Source of the DNA: Blepharisma stoltei
Lineage: Eukaryota; Ciliophora; Heterotrichea; Heterotrichida; Blepharismidae
NCBI GenBank assembly: GCA_914767885.1
Contig: CAJZBQ010000037.1
Coordinates: 186,001 to 250,000 of the forward strand
Direction of reading: 5' to 3'
DNA: 64,000 bases
A model generated the notes under the pieces. That model saw only the letters and a list, made by a program, of their open reading frames with translations. It was not told the DNA's origin and did not search any database. Made by a program: the position numbers and the translations under genes. Positions 8,826 through 18,899 of this stretch are shown here, piece by piece. How positions within the stretch are numbered: the stretch's first letter is position 1; the number at the start of each line of letters is the position of its first letter.

Positions 8826-10648
8826 CTATAGACTGCTTAAAAATCTTTCAAAGCTTTGGCTGAAGTTTTCATGAACAACTAAATAATGATTACCTTGGAT
8901 TTCTTTGCCCTCTAATGCAAGCTTTACTTTTTGGTCCCCAATCCTATAAATCCCTTCTTCCAATCTGACTATTCCTATATTTAACGGCTTCCCTAGGCTT
9001 AATATTTTTTCACCTAATAAAATATCAAGCTCATCTCCGTCTTCTGCAAAATATTCTTTTACCCTTAATTGTTCGTCAACTGCCTCTTTTTCAAGACTTT
9101 CTATTTCTTCTGAAGTATTTTCTAAAATATTCCTCAAATGATCTGCTGATTTTTGGGCAATATTTAATTGATAGCTTTGAAGTAAAAATAAGTCAGCAAG
9201 AGTAAGAAGTTTTGTTGATAATTGATTTAAATATTCGTGAAGGGATTCATCTTTGTTATAGCTGATAGTTTCTTCTAATTTCTTTGAATAAAGATCAATT
9301 TTTGATTGTAAAAGCCCGTTGTTGTCAGAAAGATCGCCGATAATTGCTTCTTGAATTGAGATTTTGTTAGAGACAACAGCAATGTGGCTATGAAGCTCAT
9401 CTATAGAGACTTTTATATTTTCGTCTTGCTGGCTTAATTTTTTTCTTTGGTTTTCATAAATATTTAATGTATTTTTTATCTCTTGCTTTAATACTTTTAT
9501 AGATTTCTTATAATAATCTCCAATTTCTCTGTAATTGAGCAGGAACTCTTTTTCTTCAATTTGTAATGTTTTTAAAGCTTTTTTTCTTTCGAGCTCTCCT
9601 TGAAGCTGAAGTTTCCTTCTCAGAAGCTGCAATTCTTTTTGCTTTTCATTTTGCAATTCTTTTCGTAATTTATCAATTGTCTCTCTAAGAGCTTTATTTT
9701 CCTCTTCACACTGTTTAGCACTATTAGTCAATTTATTATTTTCATCCCTAAATCTTGCTATTTCATCATTAGTTTCCTTACTCCCCTCCCTAAATTGGAA
9801 TAACAAAAGGTAAAATTTGCTACCTTAACCCAACTTTAGATTTGCTTTTCAATAAGGAAAATTTTAACAATGAAATTACTAATTTTTTAAAAATTAGTTA
9901 AAAGATTTTAAAAATTCTTTATAGAGAAAAAAATTCGTATAGAAATTTTATTTTAAAAAAAAAATTTACCCCTGAAATTGCAACAGGATTTTTGGTTCAA
10001 ATTTTAAGGGGGAGATTTTTAAAAAACCTGCTGCCTTTCTTTTTCAGTGTTTTCCAAAGCATTTTGGGTATTTTTAATATTTTTCATCAATTCTGCTGCA
10101 TCATTTACTTTATTCGCCAATTCTTGAATATCTGATTCAAAATCTGATTTATTTTCCAATAATCCAAAAATCACGCTATCAGCTCTTGAGCATTTTTCTT
10201 CCTCTTCTTTCAACAACTGCTGCAGCTCTAAAATATCTTCATGTATTTCTACCATATCTTTTTCATGCTGCTTTATATCTTCATTAAGCTGATTAAAAGT
10301 GTCGTCTGCAGACAGCTGAATATCCTTGGTATTTTTAATGCTTTGGCTATATAAAGCAGTTAATTGCTCTTTTTCGTGATCAAGGTATTTTAACAATTTA
10401 AGCTTTTGATTTAAAGCAAACATTGCACTTTTGACGTAATCAGACTCTTCTCTGCTTGTAGGCTCCCTAGGGAGTTTTACAGGGATCATTTCTTGCGAGT
10501 GAACTTGTGGGACCATTATTGTTTCTTCTGCAATTCCAGGGACATTTAGAGGCTCAAGCATGCTAAGCGTTGATGAAATTTTGTTGCTTTGGCTAGAGAT
10601 TATTTCTTCAAAATAGTCGCAGCGAGGGCATTGTTCGTAAAAAGCCAT
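8826..10648 (-). CDS. Coiled-coil protein with N-terminal CxxC motif, split by an IES
   Basis: The gene codes for about 526 aa if one AT-rich insertion (about 9779-10020) is removed. It begins MAFYEQCPRCDYFEE, whose CPRC could be half of a metal site. It is mostly coiled coil (EKEQLTALYSQSIKNTKD, KLRKELQNEKQKELQLL, IESLEKEAVDEQLRVKEY) and ends in a compact C-terminal part (YRIGDQKVKLALEGKEI, NHYLVVHENFSQSFERFL). The two halves agree in composition and flank an element with C-rich and G-rich ends. TA-to-TA joining leaves the frame off by one, so the exact junction is unresolved. No family is recognised. Confidence 0.6.
9780..10020. mobile_element. IES with MITE-like ends in the coiled-coil gene
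   Basis: About 240 bp of AT-rich DNA. It starts CTCCCCTCCCTAAATTGG after a TTA at 9778-9780 and ends AATTTTAAGGGGGAG. The ends resemble the C/G-rich MITE but the interior is diverged. Frame logic needs removal of 3n+2 bp whereas the TA-TA distance is 241, so the true boundary may be 1 bp away or a homopolymer length may be wrong. Confidence 0.6.
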
Positions 10649-10676
10649 TATTGCTATTATTTTTACTTCTATCAAA

Positions 10677-11381
10677 TTAATCTTTGAAATTAATATCATA
10701 TAGTTTAATTGCATTCCCTTCACATACTACTACACTTGCAGGCAGCTCTTTTTCTTCATTTCTAGGCACCAGAACAATTTTTCTAGAAGTTTTGTATTTA
10801 AGAGAAAGCTCTTTTTCGACATGCTCTTTTGATAGCGGCCCTTTCTTTTTAATCAAACTTTCGAAGCTCGCTTTTTCTCTATCAAAAGGCAGATATGAGG
10901 ATAACTGCAGATCTTCATTAAAATAATAAGCCTGATCAATTTTTGTGGAGTTTAAATCATCAATAAAAGGAATATGATGCTTAATTTTAGGTGTATTTGA
11001 TAAATATTCGTGAGCTGAAGGAATTGTAGTTTCCACTTCTGGATCTATAAATTCATGAGCTTTCATTAAGTTCATACTTATCCGTAGAGGATTTGACATA
11101 GAATTTGTGCATTGCTTTGATATAGATTTTAAATTAAGATGTAGACGTATTGGCTCTTTGTGCTTGCCCTCACTTGAGTAATTCCGTTTGGATAATGGCT
11201 GTCGTTTTGTAGCAGACTGCATGTCAAACGATTTGTTTGAGGAACTTGATTTTCCTGTAGATCTTCTGCTTAATCTTGATGCAATTGAGTAGTCATCTGA
11301 GTTCAAGTCTTTGATTGTCATAGACAATTTATTGAAATTTTTAGGTGATTCTTTTGCGAGAGCTTTCTTGATATATGACAT
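10677..11381 (-). CDS. Hypothetical serine-rich protein
   Basis: A 234-aa frame starting MSYIKKALAKESPKNF. The N-terminal half is Ser/Arg/Lys-rich and probably disordered (SIASRLSRRSTGKSSSSNK). The C-terminal part is more ordered (KTSRKIVLVPRNEEKELP, SVVVCEGNAIKLYDINF). It ends only 28 bp before the start of the next minus-strand gene at 10648, typical of the compact spacing here. No domain is recognised. Confidence 0.6.
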   Translation of the reverse strand: MSYIKKALAKESPKNFNKLSMTIKDLNSDDYSIASRLSRRSTGKSSSSNKSFDMQSATKRQPLSKRNYSSEGKHKEPIRLHLNLKSISKQCTNSMSNPLRISMNLMKAHEFIDPEVETTIPSAHEYLSNTPKIKHHIPFIDDLNSTKIDQAYYFNEDLQLSSYLPFDREKASFESLIKKKGPLSKEHVEKELSLKYKTSRKIVLVPRNEEKELPASVVVCEGNAIKLYDINFKD

Positions 11382-11687
11382 GATTTTTATTTCTAAATTA
11401 CATAAAGAAAATTATATAAAATCTAGAATAAAATTTATTTATCTAATATGATCCAATTTTTTCCAGTGTAGTAAATAATCCTCAAACTGACTAACTTTAT
11501 CTGATTTGAATATAAAAATGGAATGGCGAACTATTAAAACTTCCTATCTTTTTCATCCTCTTCCCTTTGTTTTCACTATTTATTATTAATAACCAACCAT
11601 CATAACCACCGTTTTCCTGCCTAATCATTCAGTAACTTTTTTGCTTTAAAATTCATCACATTAAATCAATATTATGTAAAAACAAAA
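11382..11687. other. Divergent intergenic region
   Basis: A 306-bp spacer between two divergently transcribed genes, so it should contain both promoters. It is AT-rich with no recognised motif or element. Confidence 0.4.
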
Positions 11688-13711
11688 ATGACTGAAGACG
11701 TGAAATTAGACAAGCACGGATTCATAGTTCAGAACGCAACTCTACAGAAATCTGACCACATTGGTCGCGATAACGCGAGGATCTTGAAATGAGAAGATAT
11801 GCTCCAAAGGTGGGATTATAACACTAAACGCAGGCCAACTTTTATTAAAAAGAGAGTTAGAAAAGGAATCCCAGACTGCTTGAGAGGCAGAGTCTGGGCC
11901 GAGCTCGCACAAATTAGGCAGTTAAAATCAACATACGGGGAAAACTACTACAAAACTCTACTAGAGACTGAAACTGATGCAATATCAGCTGAAGACATCA
12001 TGAGAGATATTGACAGGACTTTTCCTGAACACATACTTTTTCGAGAAGGAAACCTCGGCCAGCCCGCTCTGATCCGGACCTTAAAAGCCTACTCTGTGCA
12101 TGATCCTGAATTAGGATACTGCCAAGGTATGGGCTTTTTAATTGCGATGTTTTTAATATACATGAGCGAAGAAGACGCTTTTTGGATGCTGGTGGCTGTT
12201 ATGAACAAATACCAAATGCGTGAGCTGTACGTGCCTGGTATGCCAGGAGTTTATAAAGCTTTTTACAAAATCAATGCTCTTTTTAAGCATTTTATGCCGC
12301 AGTTGTGAAGACATTTTCGCGATTTGAGTCTTCTTCCTTCAATGTTTGCCCCTTCATGGATAATGACACTTTATATTACCCTATTCCCAATTGAGGTCAC
12401 CCTAAGAATTTTGGACACTTTCTTTTGTGAAGGCCCAAAAGTTATTTATAGAGTCTACATAATTGCCTTTAAAAAGGCCAAGGAAGAAATGCTGAGCATG
12501 ACCCTTGACGAAATTTTGGAAAGAATTAAAACAATTCAGAGCGATTTTGCACCAGATGAACTGATCAAAAATGCATTTGGGATCTCTCTGACTCCCCCCC
12601 CCTCCGTGAGTGAACAAAAAAATTTTGTTCACTCACGGAGGGGGGTTAATTTTTTTTTTTTAAAAAAAATTATATATAAATTTTATAAAAAAATATTTTT
12701 TTTCGAAATTTAAAAAAATCCTAATTCACAAAAATTGGAAAGCAAATATTAATTTAATTTATAAAATTTATGTTTTAAGTAGCTTAAACTTAAACTTAAA
12801 GGTTGGCGTCTGCCTTATTGGTTACGCAGTCACCAAGGACTCTCCCGTACGGGCAGTTCATCCGCTTTGCGCCGTCTTCAGCTTCGCCTTGCTCGAATTG
12901 GGGCAATGATTCGCTGGGCAAGTGTTCAGCTCTGACACTACCTTTCTTCTCCTTCAGCGCCTGATGCCAGGGCACTTCTGAAGTGAGACTCTGCTTGGAC
13001 GTCTCCTCCTCCCTTTCGGTCCAGTGTTGAGTGGGCGGACTATGGACTTCTGCGGCTGCTGCTTGTGTCACAAGGTTGGCCACACAAAAATCCCAAAAAA
13101 TGGAATTTCTGTTCGACCTTTCGGCAAAAGGAAAAATTTGGATCCCGGGACGTAACTCCCGGTTTCACGCTAGGCAGTTGCCCGATTGATCTGGGTATTA
13201 CCTGCAGACCTTGCTGGGCTTGCCCTTTCCAAATCCAAACCCTCCTTTCCCTTGAGGTAAAACCAACCTCGAAATCAGACTAAGGGCTAGGCTCTGTACA
13301 TTACCAGAATTGCTTACCTAGCATTGCCGTCCATTTCTTGATTGGTAAAACCTTGCCGGATATAAATAAAATATAAGTCGAGTATGCATGGCCGGAGGCC
13401 ATGCCCAGACGAAGACGCCATATTTTATTTTATGTTTTAAGTAGCAATTCGTTTAAAATTAAACAGAATTAGCTCTAGATTTCATTATATTAATTATCAT
13501 TTATATATCAATTTTTTTTTCCATAAAAAAACTTTTCTATTAAAACAATTTTTGTTCACTCACGGAGGGTGGGTTTTTGGGCAAAAAATAGCGATTTTTC
13601 TAATGGTTTTGTTCACTCACGGAGGGGGGGGGGGGAGTGAGTAGGAAAAAGCTAAAGGAGCTAGACAAAGAATACGAGACCGGCCAAAATTCGGAATTCG
13701 TCAATTGGTAG
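11688..13711 (+). CDS. TBC-domain Rab GTPase-activating protein
   Basis: A 324-aa RabGAP after removal of one MITE. TGA must be read as Trp in ARILK-W-EDMLQRWDYN (the conserved RxxKW-type entry to the domain) and in FMPQL-W-RHFRDLSLLP. The catalytic fingers are present: the Arg of IMRDIDRTFPEH (IxxDxxR) and the Gln of YCQGM. APSWIMTLYITLFP and FCEGPKVIYRV complete the TBC fold. It would accelerate GTP hydrolysis by a Rab; the substrate cannot be told. The last 23 residues (SRKKLKELDKEYETGQNSEF...) lie beyond the MITE and rejoin as GISL-SRKK. The divergent neighbour is unrelated. Confidence 0.93.
12592..13637 (+). mobile_element. C/G-ended MITE, copy A, carrying a nested retroposon
   Basis: The element is flanked by TGA at 12589-12591 and 13638-13640. 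It starts CTCCCCCCCCCTCCGTGAG, folds back at once (GAACAAAAAAATTTTGTTC), and ends with the reverse-complement arm and a long G run. Without the nested retroposon (12784-13428) and its 17-bp duplication the element is 384 bp, the same as other copies. Excision joins ISL-SRKK in the TBC gene. Confidence 0.92.
12784..13428 (-). mobile_element. Retroposon nested in MITE copy A
   Basis: A 645-bp GC-rich block within the AT-rich MITE. A perfect 17-bp target-site duplication, TTTATGTTTTAAGTAGC, flanks it at 12767 and 13429. On the minus strand it starts near AAATATGGCGTCTTCGTC, shares ATATCCGGCAAGGTTTT with the copy at 31158, and ends in a (TTAAGTT)n-like tail. Open frames inside are short and not conserved between copies, so it is likely non-autonomous. 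Confidence 0.88.
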
Positions 13712-13774
13712 ATTTCAATTAATTTTAAATTAAACTGTCATATTTCCATAAGAAAAGTTGATATAATTCCATTT

Positions 13775-15227
13775 ATGAGAGGAAGCTCAGTATCTTCGCT
13801 ATTTGTATTTAACCCGACCCTAAAGCCAGCTTGGCCTCATCCTACAGAAGAAGACTATACGCTCTGCAAGCTGATGTATTACTATCCAGAGACGGCGCCA
13901 TCTTATGAGATGCAATCTCATGTAGGCTTGGCTGAAGGGCTCGGGATGTTTGTGAGCCAGTTTTCTTCGAATCCACTAGAAAGCATTCATACAGAAAAAC
14001 ACACACATATCCTTTATCAATGCGAGCCTAATCTTTATGTCTGTATTGTGCTGCAGCACAATACACAAGGGGAAGGATTTATTAGACAGCAAGATTTAGA
14101 GACACACCCTGAACTTCTTCAGCAGATCGCCCAGGCATATTACAAAAACTTTTATTTATTCCATGGCCCTCTGCGTAATTTTGCATATCCTCAAGATATT
14201 CCAGTCTTAAAAACTTTATTATCGGATTATACAGCCGCGTTTCTATATGAGCAGTCTACAAAGGAAGACCCATTTGAAGGGTTTTATTATTGTCCTTTAG
14301 ACCGCAAGGTGTATATGTTTGTGGTATTTTTACTGACCCAATTGAGCTCGGCATACCCAGAAATTCAGCACATCATGCTAACTTATGAAGGATATTTGGT
14401 GTCCACCACCCTGCCACAATCAGCAGCGCTTATTCTTTATATAGGCATATCCTATAAATAGCCCGATATGGGCTAGGGATAGAGGCCAAAACTTCCCACT
14501 TGGTTCGACCAGCCCATTTTGGCCTCTATCCGCAGCCCATATCGGGCTATTTACAGGATATGCCTATAACTATTTTTCAAGAAACAAGCAGTGGAAAAAA
14601 ATTTCTTCATTTAAACGAGAGCCATCTCCTAATGCTTGTCAATATGCGAGGTCTTTTAGCTACCCGAAAAAAGGATTTTTATATGGAAAACAAGATCAGA
14701 TTGTCAATACTCCTATTGTGCATTTAGAAGGATGCGAGCCTATGAAGCTTGTCACGTGGTGCCAGGACAGTTTGCAGCTTGTTTTGCTATTGAGAAATAC
14801 TGAAATTAATATAGGTGTGCTAGATGCCCTTTCAGCTTTGTTAGAAAGCACTTCAGAGGATTTAATTTCTGCAATTATGCCGCAGCACCAAAGGGCTAGC
14901 ATGCAGGAGGACAATTTTAGGTTTATTTATTTCAATATGATGAATCTTGCAATAAAGCAAAGCACCAGACTCACCACAATTGACGATAATTTGTATAGGC
15001 TGATTACAACTTTATCAGCGCAAATGAAAGAAACTAATAATAAAACAGACGCTTTGGTGAAAACACTTATAAGGACTCATACAGCCTGGGTTTTGGCATT
15101 AAAAACACTTGAATCTAGAGAAATCTATGTAATTTTACCGCCATCGACTGCCCCGGCGAACAGAGTAGAAGAAGAAATAACCAGATTTGTGAGCCATTAT
15201 TTCCACAATATTTTTACAGGGATTTAA
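13775..15227 (+). CDS. CCZ1: CCZ1, subunit of the Mon1-Ccz1 Rab7 exchange factor
   Basis: A 441-aa protein resembling CCZ1 in length and order. The N-terminal longin domain reads SSLFVFNPTLKPAWPHPTEE and later HVGLAEGLGMFVSQFS, NPLESIHTEKHTHIL. It is followed by PLRNFAYPQDIPVLKTLLS, a central region TYEGYLVSTTLPQSAALILY, and a C-terminal part with FRFIYFNMMNLAIKQST, REIYVILPPST and HYFHNIFTGI, each with a clear counterpart in animal CCZ1. With Mon1 it activates Rab7 on late endosomes. A 127-bp IES (14438-14564) must be removed to read ALILY-NYFSRNKQWKK; only this TA choice keeps the downstream frame, and it matches the family's ILYKY motif. Confidence 0.93.
14438..14564. other. TA-bounded palindromic IES in CCZ1
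   Basis: A 127-bp segment between TA at 14438 and TA at 14565. Its arms are near-perfect inverted repeats of about 50 bp (ATAGGCATATCCTATAAATA on the left), so the element could extrude a long hairpin; the loop contains TTGGTTCGACCAG. Excision restores the CCZ1 reading frame. Confidence 0.9.
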
Positions 15228-15317
15228 TTAATTTTTAGAAAAAAAGCTATTTAATTAAGATAAACTTTTTTTTAATTAGATAAAAACATCATCTGATAAT
15301 AAACAAATTCCAAGCGA

Positions 15318-15707
15318 ATGAAAAGATCTAATAACAATGCTCCCTCATGCAAAAAAGTTATGTTTCAAAACAATAGCGTTGGCAAGTTACAAATTCCTTA
15401 TATTACAAATCAGTTTGGGAAGCACTATATAGGATGTGAAAAATTTTCTGATCATAAAATATTAGAAAATAAGCAAATCACAAAAAGTATTAGTCAAAAT
15501 AACTCTAATTCAGCTTTGAGCAATCGCTCTATATTAGGTGTAACAAGGTGCAGTAGCCCACAATTAAGCTGTAATGGTTATCCACTAAAAGGAAACACTA
15601 CAGTCTATATGAATTTCCAAAGACCTTCTTTAATTGTGCACAGAAGAGTACAAAGTATGAACAATGATGTTATACAGAAATTTTCTGTGCAAATAAAGAA
15701 ATGCTAA
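15318..15707 (+). CDS. Hypothetical protein, Asn/Ser-rich
   Basis: A 129-aa frame beginning MKRSNNNAPSCKKVMFQ. It is rich in Asn, Ser and Lys, mostly without predicted order, with short hydrophobic patches (TTVYMNFQRPSLIVHRRV). No domain is recognised. It is intact, with no in-frame TGA and no element. Confidence 0.5.
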   Translation: MKRSNNNAPSCKKVMFQNNSVGKLQIPYITNQFGKHYIGCEKFSDHKILENKQITKSISQNNSNSALSNRSILGVTRCSSPQLSCNGYPLKGNTTVYMNFQRPSLIVHRRVQSMNNDVIQKFSVQIKKC

Positions 15708-15865
15708 TTATTCTATAATGCTGCTAATAGTAATTTATCATTAATTTATTCACAAGTACTTTAGCCAGTATATACTATGACAATTTCAATAAAGCAAAGT
15801 ATAGACTATTTTTGCATTAATTTAACGAGCTCGATATATATTTTTTTTAATGATGCACGAAATAA

Positions 15866-16429
15866 TTAAAAAATAAAATGAGAAGGAGATCTACAAGAAT
15901 TTTGGGCTTTGCCTTGCTTAGATATAGGTCTAGGGCTTGTAGAATAATTATGCTTCGAGGTTCTCACAGGAGAATCAACCATAATAATTTTTGAGTTCGG
16001 CATTAAAGAATCCAAATATGACTGGCCGAAATTTTGTGGGGAGTTGCAGTTTGATCTTGAAAAGGCTCTTTTTGGTTTTGGATCAGCTTTATACACAGGA
16101 GACGAGACTATTTGCTGATAATCATATGAAGACCCATTTTTTTTGCGCTCAAGCTTGTATAAACTTCCATGAAAAATTTGATATTTATATAACAACATTG
16201 GATTAGCGACTTGAGGTGGGCTTGGCTTTGCATTCGCATGTGTTTGAGATATGCTAGTATTATAATGCGGCAAGGACAGGGTGTTATTTTCATCAATATC
16301 AGAAAAACGTGAAGAATATTTATCAATAAATCTATAAGGATGGGTAATTCTATTTATCGCAGGCTGCTTGTCAGCTTTCATAGTGAGAAAACAAGAAATA
16401 GGCTTCCCTGAATTTGACGGTCGCTTCAT
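15866..16429 (-). CDS. Hypothetical protein, Ser/Pro/Asn-rich
   Basis: A 187-aa frame starting MKRPSNSGKPISCFLTM. It is low in hydrophobics and rich in Ser, Pro, Asn and Lys (RAFSRSNCNSPQNFG, SPVRTSKHNYSTSPRPIS), so probably disordered; the S-P pairs could be kinase sites. It is convergent with the previous gene, 158 bp apart. No homology is recognised. Confidence 0.55.
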   Translation of the reverse strand: MKRPSNSGKPISCFLTMKADKQPAINRITHPYRFIDKYSSRFSDIDENNTLSLPHYNTSISQTHANAKPSPPQVANPMLLYKYQIFHGSLYKLERKKNGSSYDYQQIVSSPVYKADPKPKRAFSRSNCNSPQNFGQSYLDSLMPNSKIIMVDSPVRTSKHNYSTSPRPISKQGKAQNSCRSPSHFIF

Positions 16430-16611
16430 TGTTTTTTTACTATTTTTATTGTTAGTGTTTATCTAAAATTATGGGAATTTTTGAATAAATAAAATTTAAA
16501 TGATTATAGGAAATAATTTTTTTATTATGCACAATGAGTGCTATTTATTGACCTATTTAATTTATAGGCACTTTATTATTTACCTATTTAATACCTAAAA
16601 TCTTAAAATAA

Positions 16612-17542
16612 CTAATAGGCCAAATATGAATTCAGCAGCGCTTCTGAGGCAGTCAGCCTTTTTGATGGATCCCAAACCAATAGAGAATTCAAAAAATCTA
16701 GGCATTCATGAGAATAATTAGAAAATAGAAGGTTCAAAGTATTGTACGGGTTTCTTGGAACTGAAAAGCTGTGTCTGATTTCAGCATATCTCGGCCAAAT
16801 ATTTTCATTTGGCTCTCCAATCAATTTACAAATCAGCTGAAATTGGTCAGCTTCATTATTCCCAGGCAAAATTGGCTTGCCATTATTAAGCATTTCTGCA
16901 AAAATGCACCCTACAGACCACATATCAATAGCTTGTGTATAATCTCTGCATCCCAGCAATATCTCAGGCGCTCTATACCACAAAGTTACTACATTTGGTG
17001 TCAAAATCCTCGCATACCTTCTTGCCAGCCCAAAATCGCACAATTTTAAGTTATTTTCTTCATCAATCAATAAATTTGACAATTTCAAATCCCTATGAAT
17101 GATCCCCTGCTGATGCAAATATGCTACAGCTCTCAGTAGATCCCTAATGAATTTTTTAATTTGTATTTCTGTATATAACGTAGGAGACGGATGGTGGAGT
17201 AAAGATGCCCTGCTTGCAGAGCTGTCATAAAGGTAAGCTAAATCTCTTCCGCCATACTCCAAAACGAGAAAAACTCCTTTTCGTCCTGTGACGACTTCTA
17301 TTAATTTGGCTATATATGGGTGGTCAATAGAGAGAAGAATTTCTATTTCGCGAAAAGAAGTGATGGCAAGCTGATTAGAAATTACTCCTTCATTGTCAGG
17401 GATTACATGCTTGATTGCGTAGATCTGGTGAGTAGCTTTATCACTAGCACGGTCTGAAAGAGAGCTTACATACAGTTCCATAGGTCCCTTCACCGAGTTT
17501 GTTGAGCTTTTCGAACGATTCGATATTTCTTGAGCCTTTCAT
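16612..17542 (-). CDS. CDK10/CDK11-like protein kinase
   Basis: A 304-aa kinase after removal of a 16-nt intron in the glycine loop, giving LGEGTYGTVYRASDKATHQ. The other motifs are AIKHV (VAIK lysine), a cyclin-binding helix AITSFREIEIL close to the PISSLRE/PITSLRE signatures of CDK10/11, HRDLKLSNLL (catalytic loop), DFGLARRYA, and TLWYRAPEILLG. The T-loop threonine is present in NVVTLWYRAP. It probably acts with a cyclin in transcription or cell-cycle control. The ATG at 17542 precedes KGSRNIESFEKLNKLGEG. Spacing to the next minus-strand gene (17567) is only 24 bp. Confidence 0.93.
17454..17469 (-). other. 16-nt intron in the CDK-like kinase
   Basis: GTAAGCTCTCTTTCAG on the minus strand. 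Splicing restores GTVYRASDK in the kinase glycine loop. Confidence 0.92.
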
Positions 17543-17566
17543 AATATTTTATTTAATATTTTATTA

Positions 17567-18754
17567 TTATCTCTTTTCAGAGTGCCTTCTTAGTAAGTTT
17601 TGCATTCTTTCATTAAGACCATTTATTTGTTCTTCAAGCTTTGCTTGGCTTTCTTCTTCGCCAGGCTCTTTATCGTTGTATTCTTCTTCTAGCTTTTGCA
17701 AGCGGAAAAGTTCTTTTGCAAGAGTTTCACTATGTTATAATTACTTTCTTTCAACAAGCATTTTATAGCTTGTTTCAAGTGATTGCAGAATTTCTCCTTT
17801 GGTTGACACGCTTTCTTTAAGCTTGTTTACTTCTTGTTCAACTTTTTGGAGTTTTGATTCTAATTGGGCTATATCATCGTTTTCTCTGGATTTTTCTTCA
17901 TTTTCCTCTTTGATTTTTTCACTAATTTGCATTTACATTTCAATTTTTTCTTTTGAAATAAAAGCTTCAAGCTCTTCTTTTGTATCTTTTAATTGGCCTA
18001 CCCCCGATTTCAGTTCTTTGCACTTTTTCTTTGTCTTCGCAAGCTTTTCTTCTAATTCTTCCTGACTGTTGTTATTTTTGCTTTCTATTTCTCCCAATTT
18101 TTCTTTAAGTTCTTGATTTTCCCTCTTAGCTTCTTCAATTTTGGCTAAATTTTTTTCAAGTTTTTCTTTATACTGCTGGAGTTCTTCAATTGTATGTCCA
18201 TAAAGTGGCGATTCTTCTCCTTTAGATTCCTCATCTTTTTCTTCAATCTTATCGTCTATTTTTTGGTCTTTTTTATCCTCAACTTCTGCTTCAGCTGCTA
18301 TGTTTTGGTTTTCCAAGGGTTGAGCTTTTATAGAAAGGCAGACTTCAGCTTCTTTGTCCTTTGATTTTTGTATTGGGTAATTTGATTCTCTTATTGATGA
18401 GCCAATATAATCAGCTAAGTTCAACAACACTTTTCCAGCTTCAAAGTACTTTCCATTTGCTTCGCCAATTATTTTCAATTCTGCCTCTTTAGAGTTATAA
18501 GCTCCTGTCCCTTTCTTTTTAAACAAGGTATTCACAGGCATAAGCAATTGTTCGTTGATGGCTGCTTTTTTTTCCTCAGGGGTGACTGTGAAAACTTTTG
18601 TTTCAGACGTGATATCTTCTATATGAAAATTACTTTTTTTCCAGATGATTTTTAAGTGGGTTTCATGTGGGAGAGCGATAATGATGTGGTGAACGTAAAT
18701 TTCGAAGCTGAAAACTTCTTTTGTTGTATTCAGTCTTTGGAACATCTTAGACAT
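17567..18754 (-). CDS. NT-C2 domain plus coiled-coil protein
   Basis: The protein is about 385 aa with two 15-nt introns. Residues about 1-150 resemble the NT-type C2 domain of EEIG1/EHBP1-like proteins: FSFEIYVHHIIIALP, LKIIWKKSNFHIEDIT, then KIIGEANGKYFEAGKVLLNLADYIGSS, with the typical final LNLADY strand. An acidic linker follows, then a long coiled coil (EKLEKNLAKIEEAKRENQEL) to the end at ...LLRRHSEKR. NT-C2 domains attach proteins to membranes or scaffolds. The N-terminal call rests on motif spacing and could be another C2 type. Confidence 0.75.
17730..17744 (-). other. 15-nt intron
   Basis: GTAATTATAACATAG on the minus strand. Removal joins ...KMLVER-N-ETLAKELFRLQK in frame. Confidence 0.88.
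17922..17936 (-). other. 15-nt intron
   Basis: GTAAATGCAAATTAG on the minus strand. Removal joins ISKEKIE-I-EKIKEENEEK in frame. Confidence 0.9.
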
Positions 18755-18899
18755 TTATGTTTATCTGCTGTCCAAAAAGCTATGAAGTAATTTATTTATG
18801 ATATTTGGATATAAATTAAACCTATTTCTTTAGCAAATTTATGCTGCCTTTATTATGATGTTAAACATAACGAATATTTAGAGCCTTTTTCCAATAATA

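Noticed and set aside
12796-13283. Open frames in the GC-rich block in the TBC gene
   Set aside because: Same reason: inside a retroposon with a clear 17-bp duplication, no recognisable protein.
11688-13711. Reading split genes such as TBC, CCZ1, ATPase and Timeless as pseudogenes
   Set aside because: The insertions have orderly boundaries and removing them restores full, conserved proteins; random decay would not do so repeatedly.
14510-14525. tRNA-like TTGGTTCGACCAG in the CCZ1 IES
   Set aside because: It is the loop of a long palindrome; no acceptor stem or other arms of a tRNA are present. No tRNA gene was found in the window.
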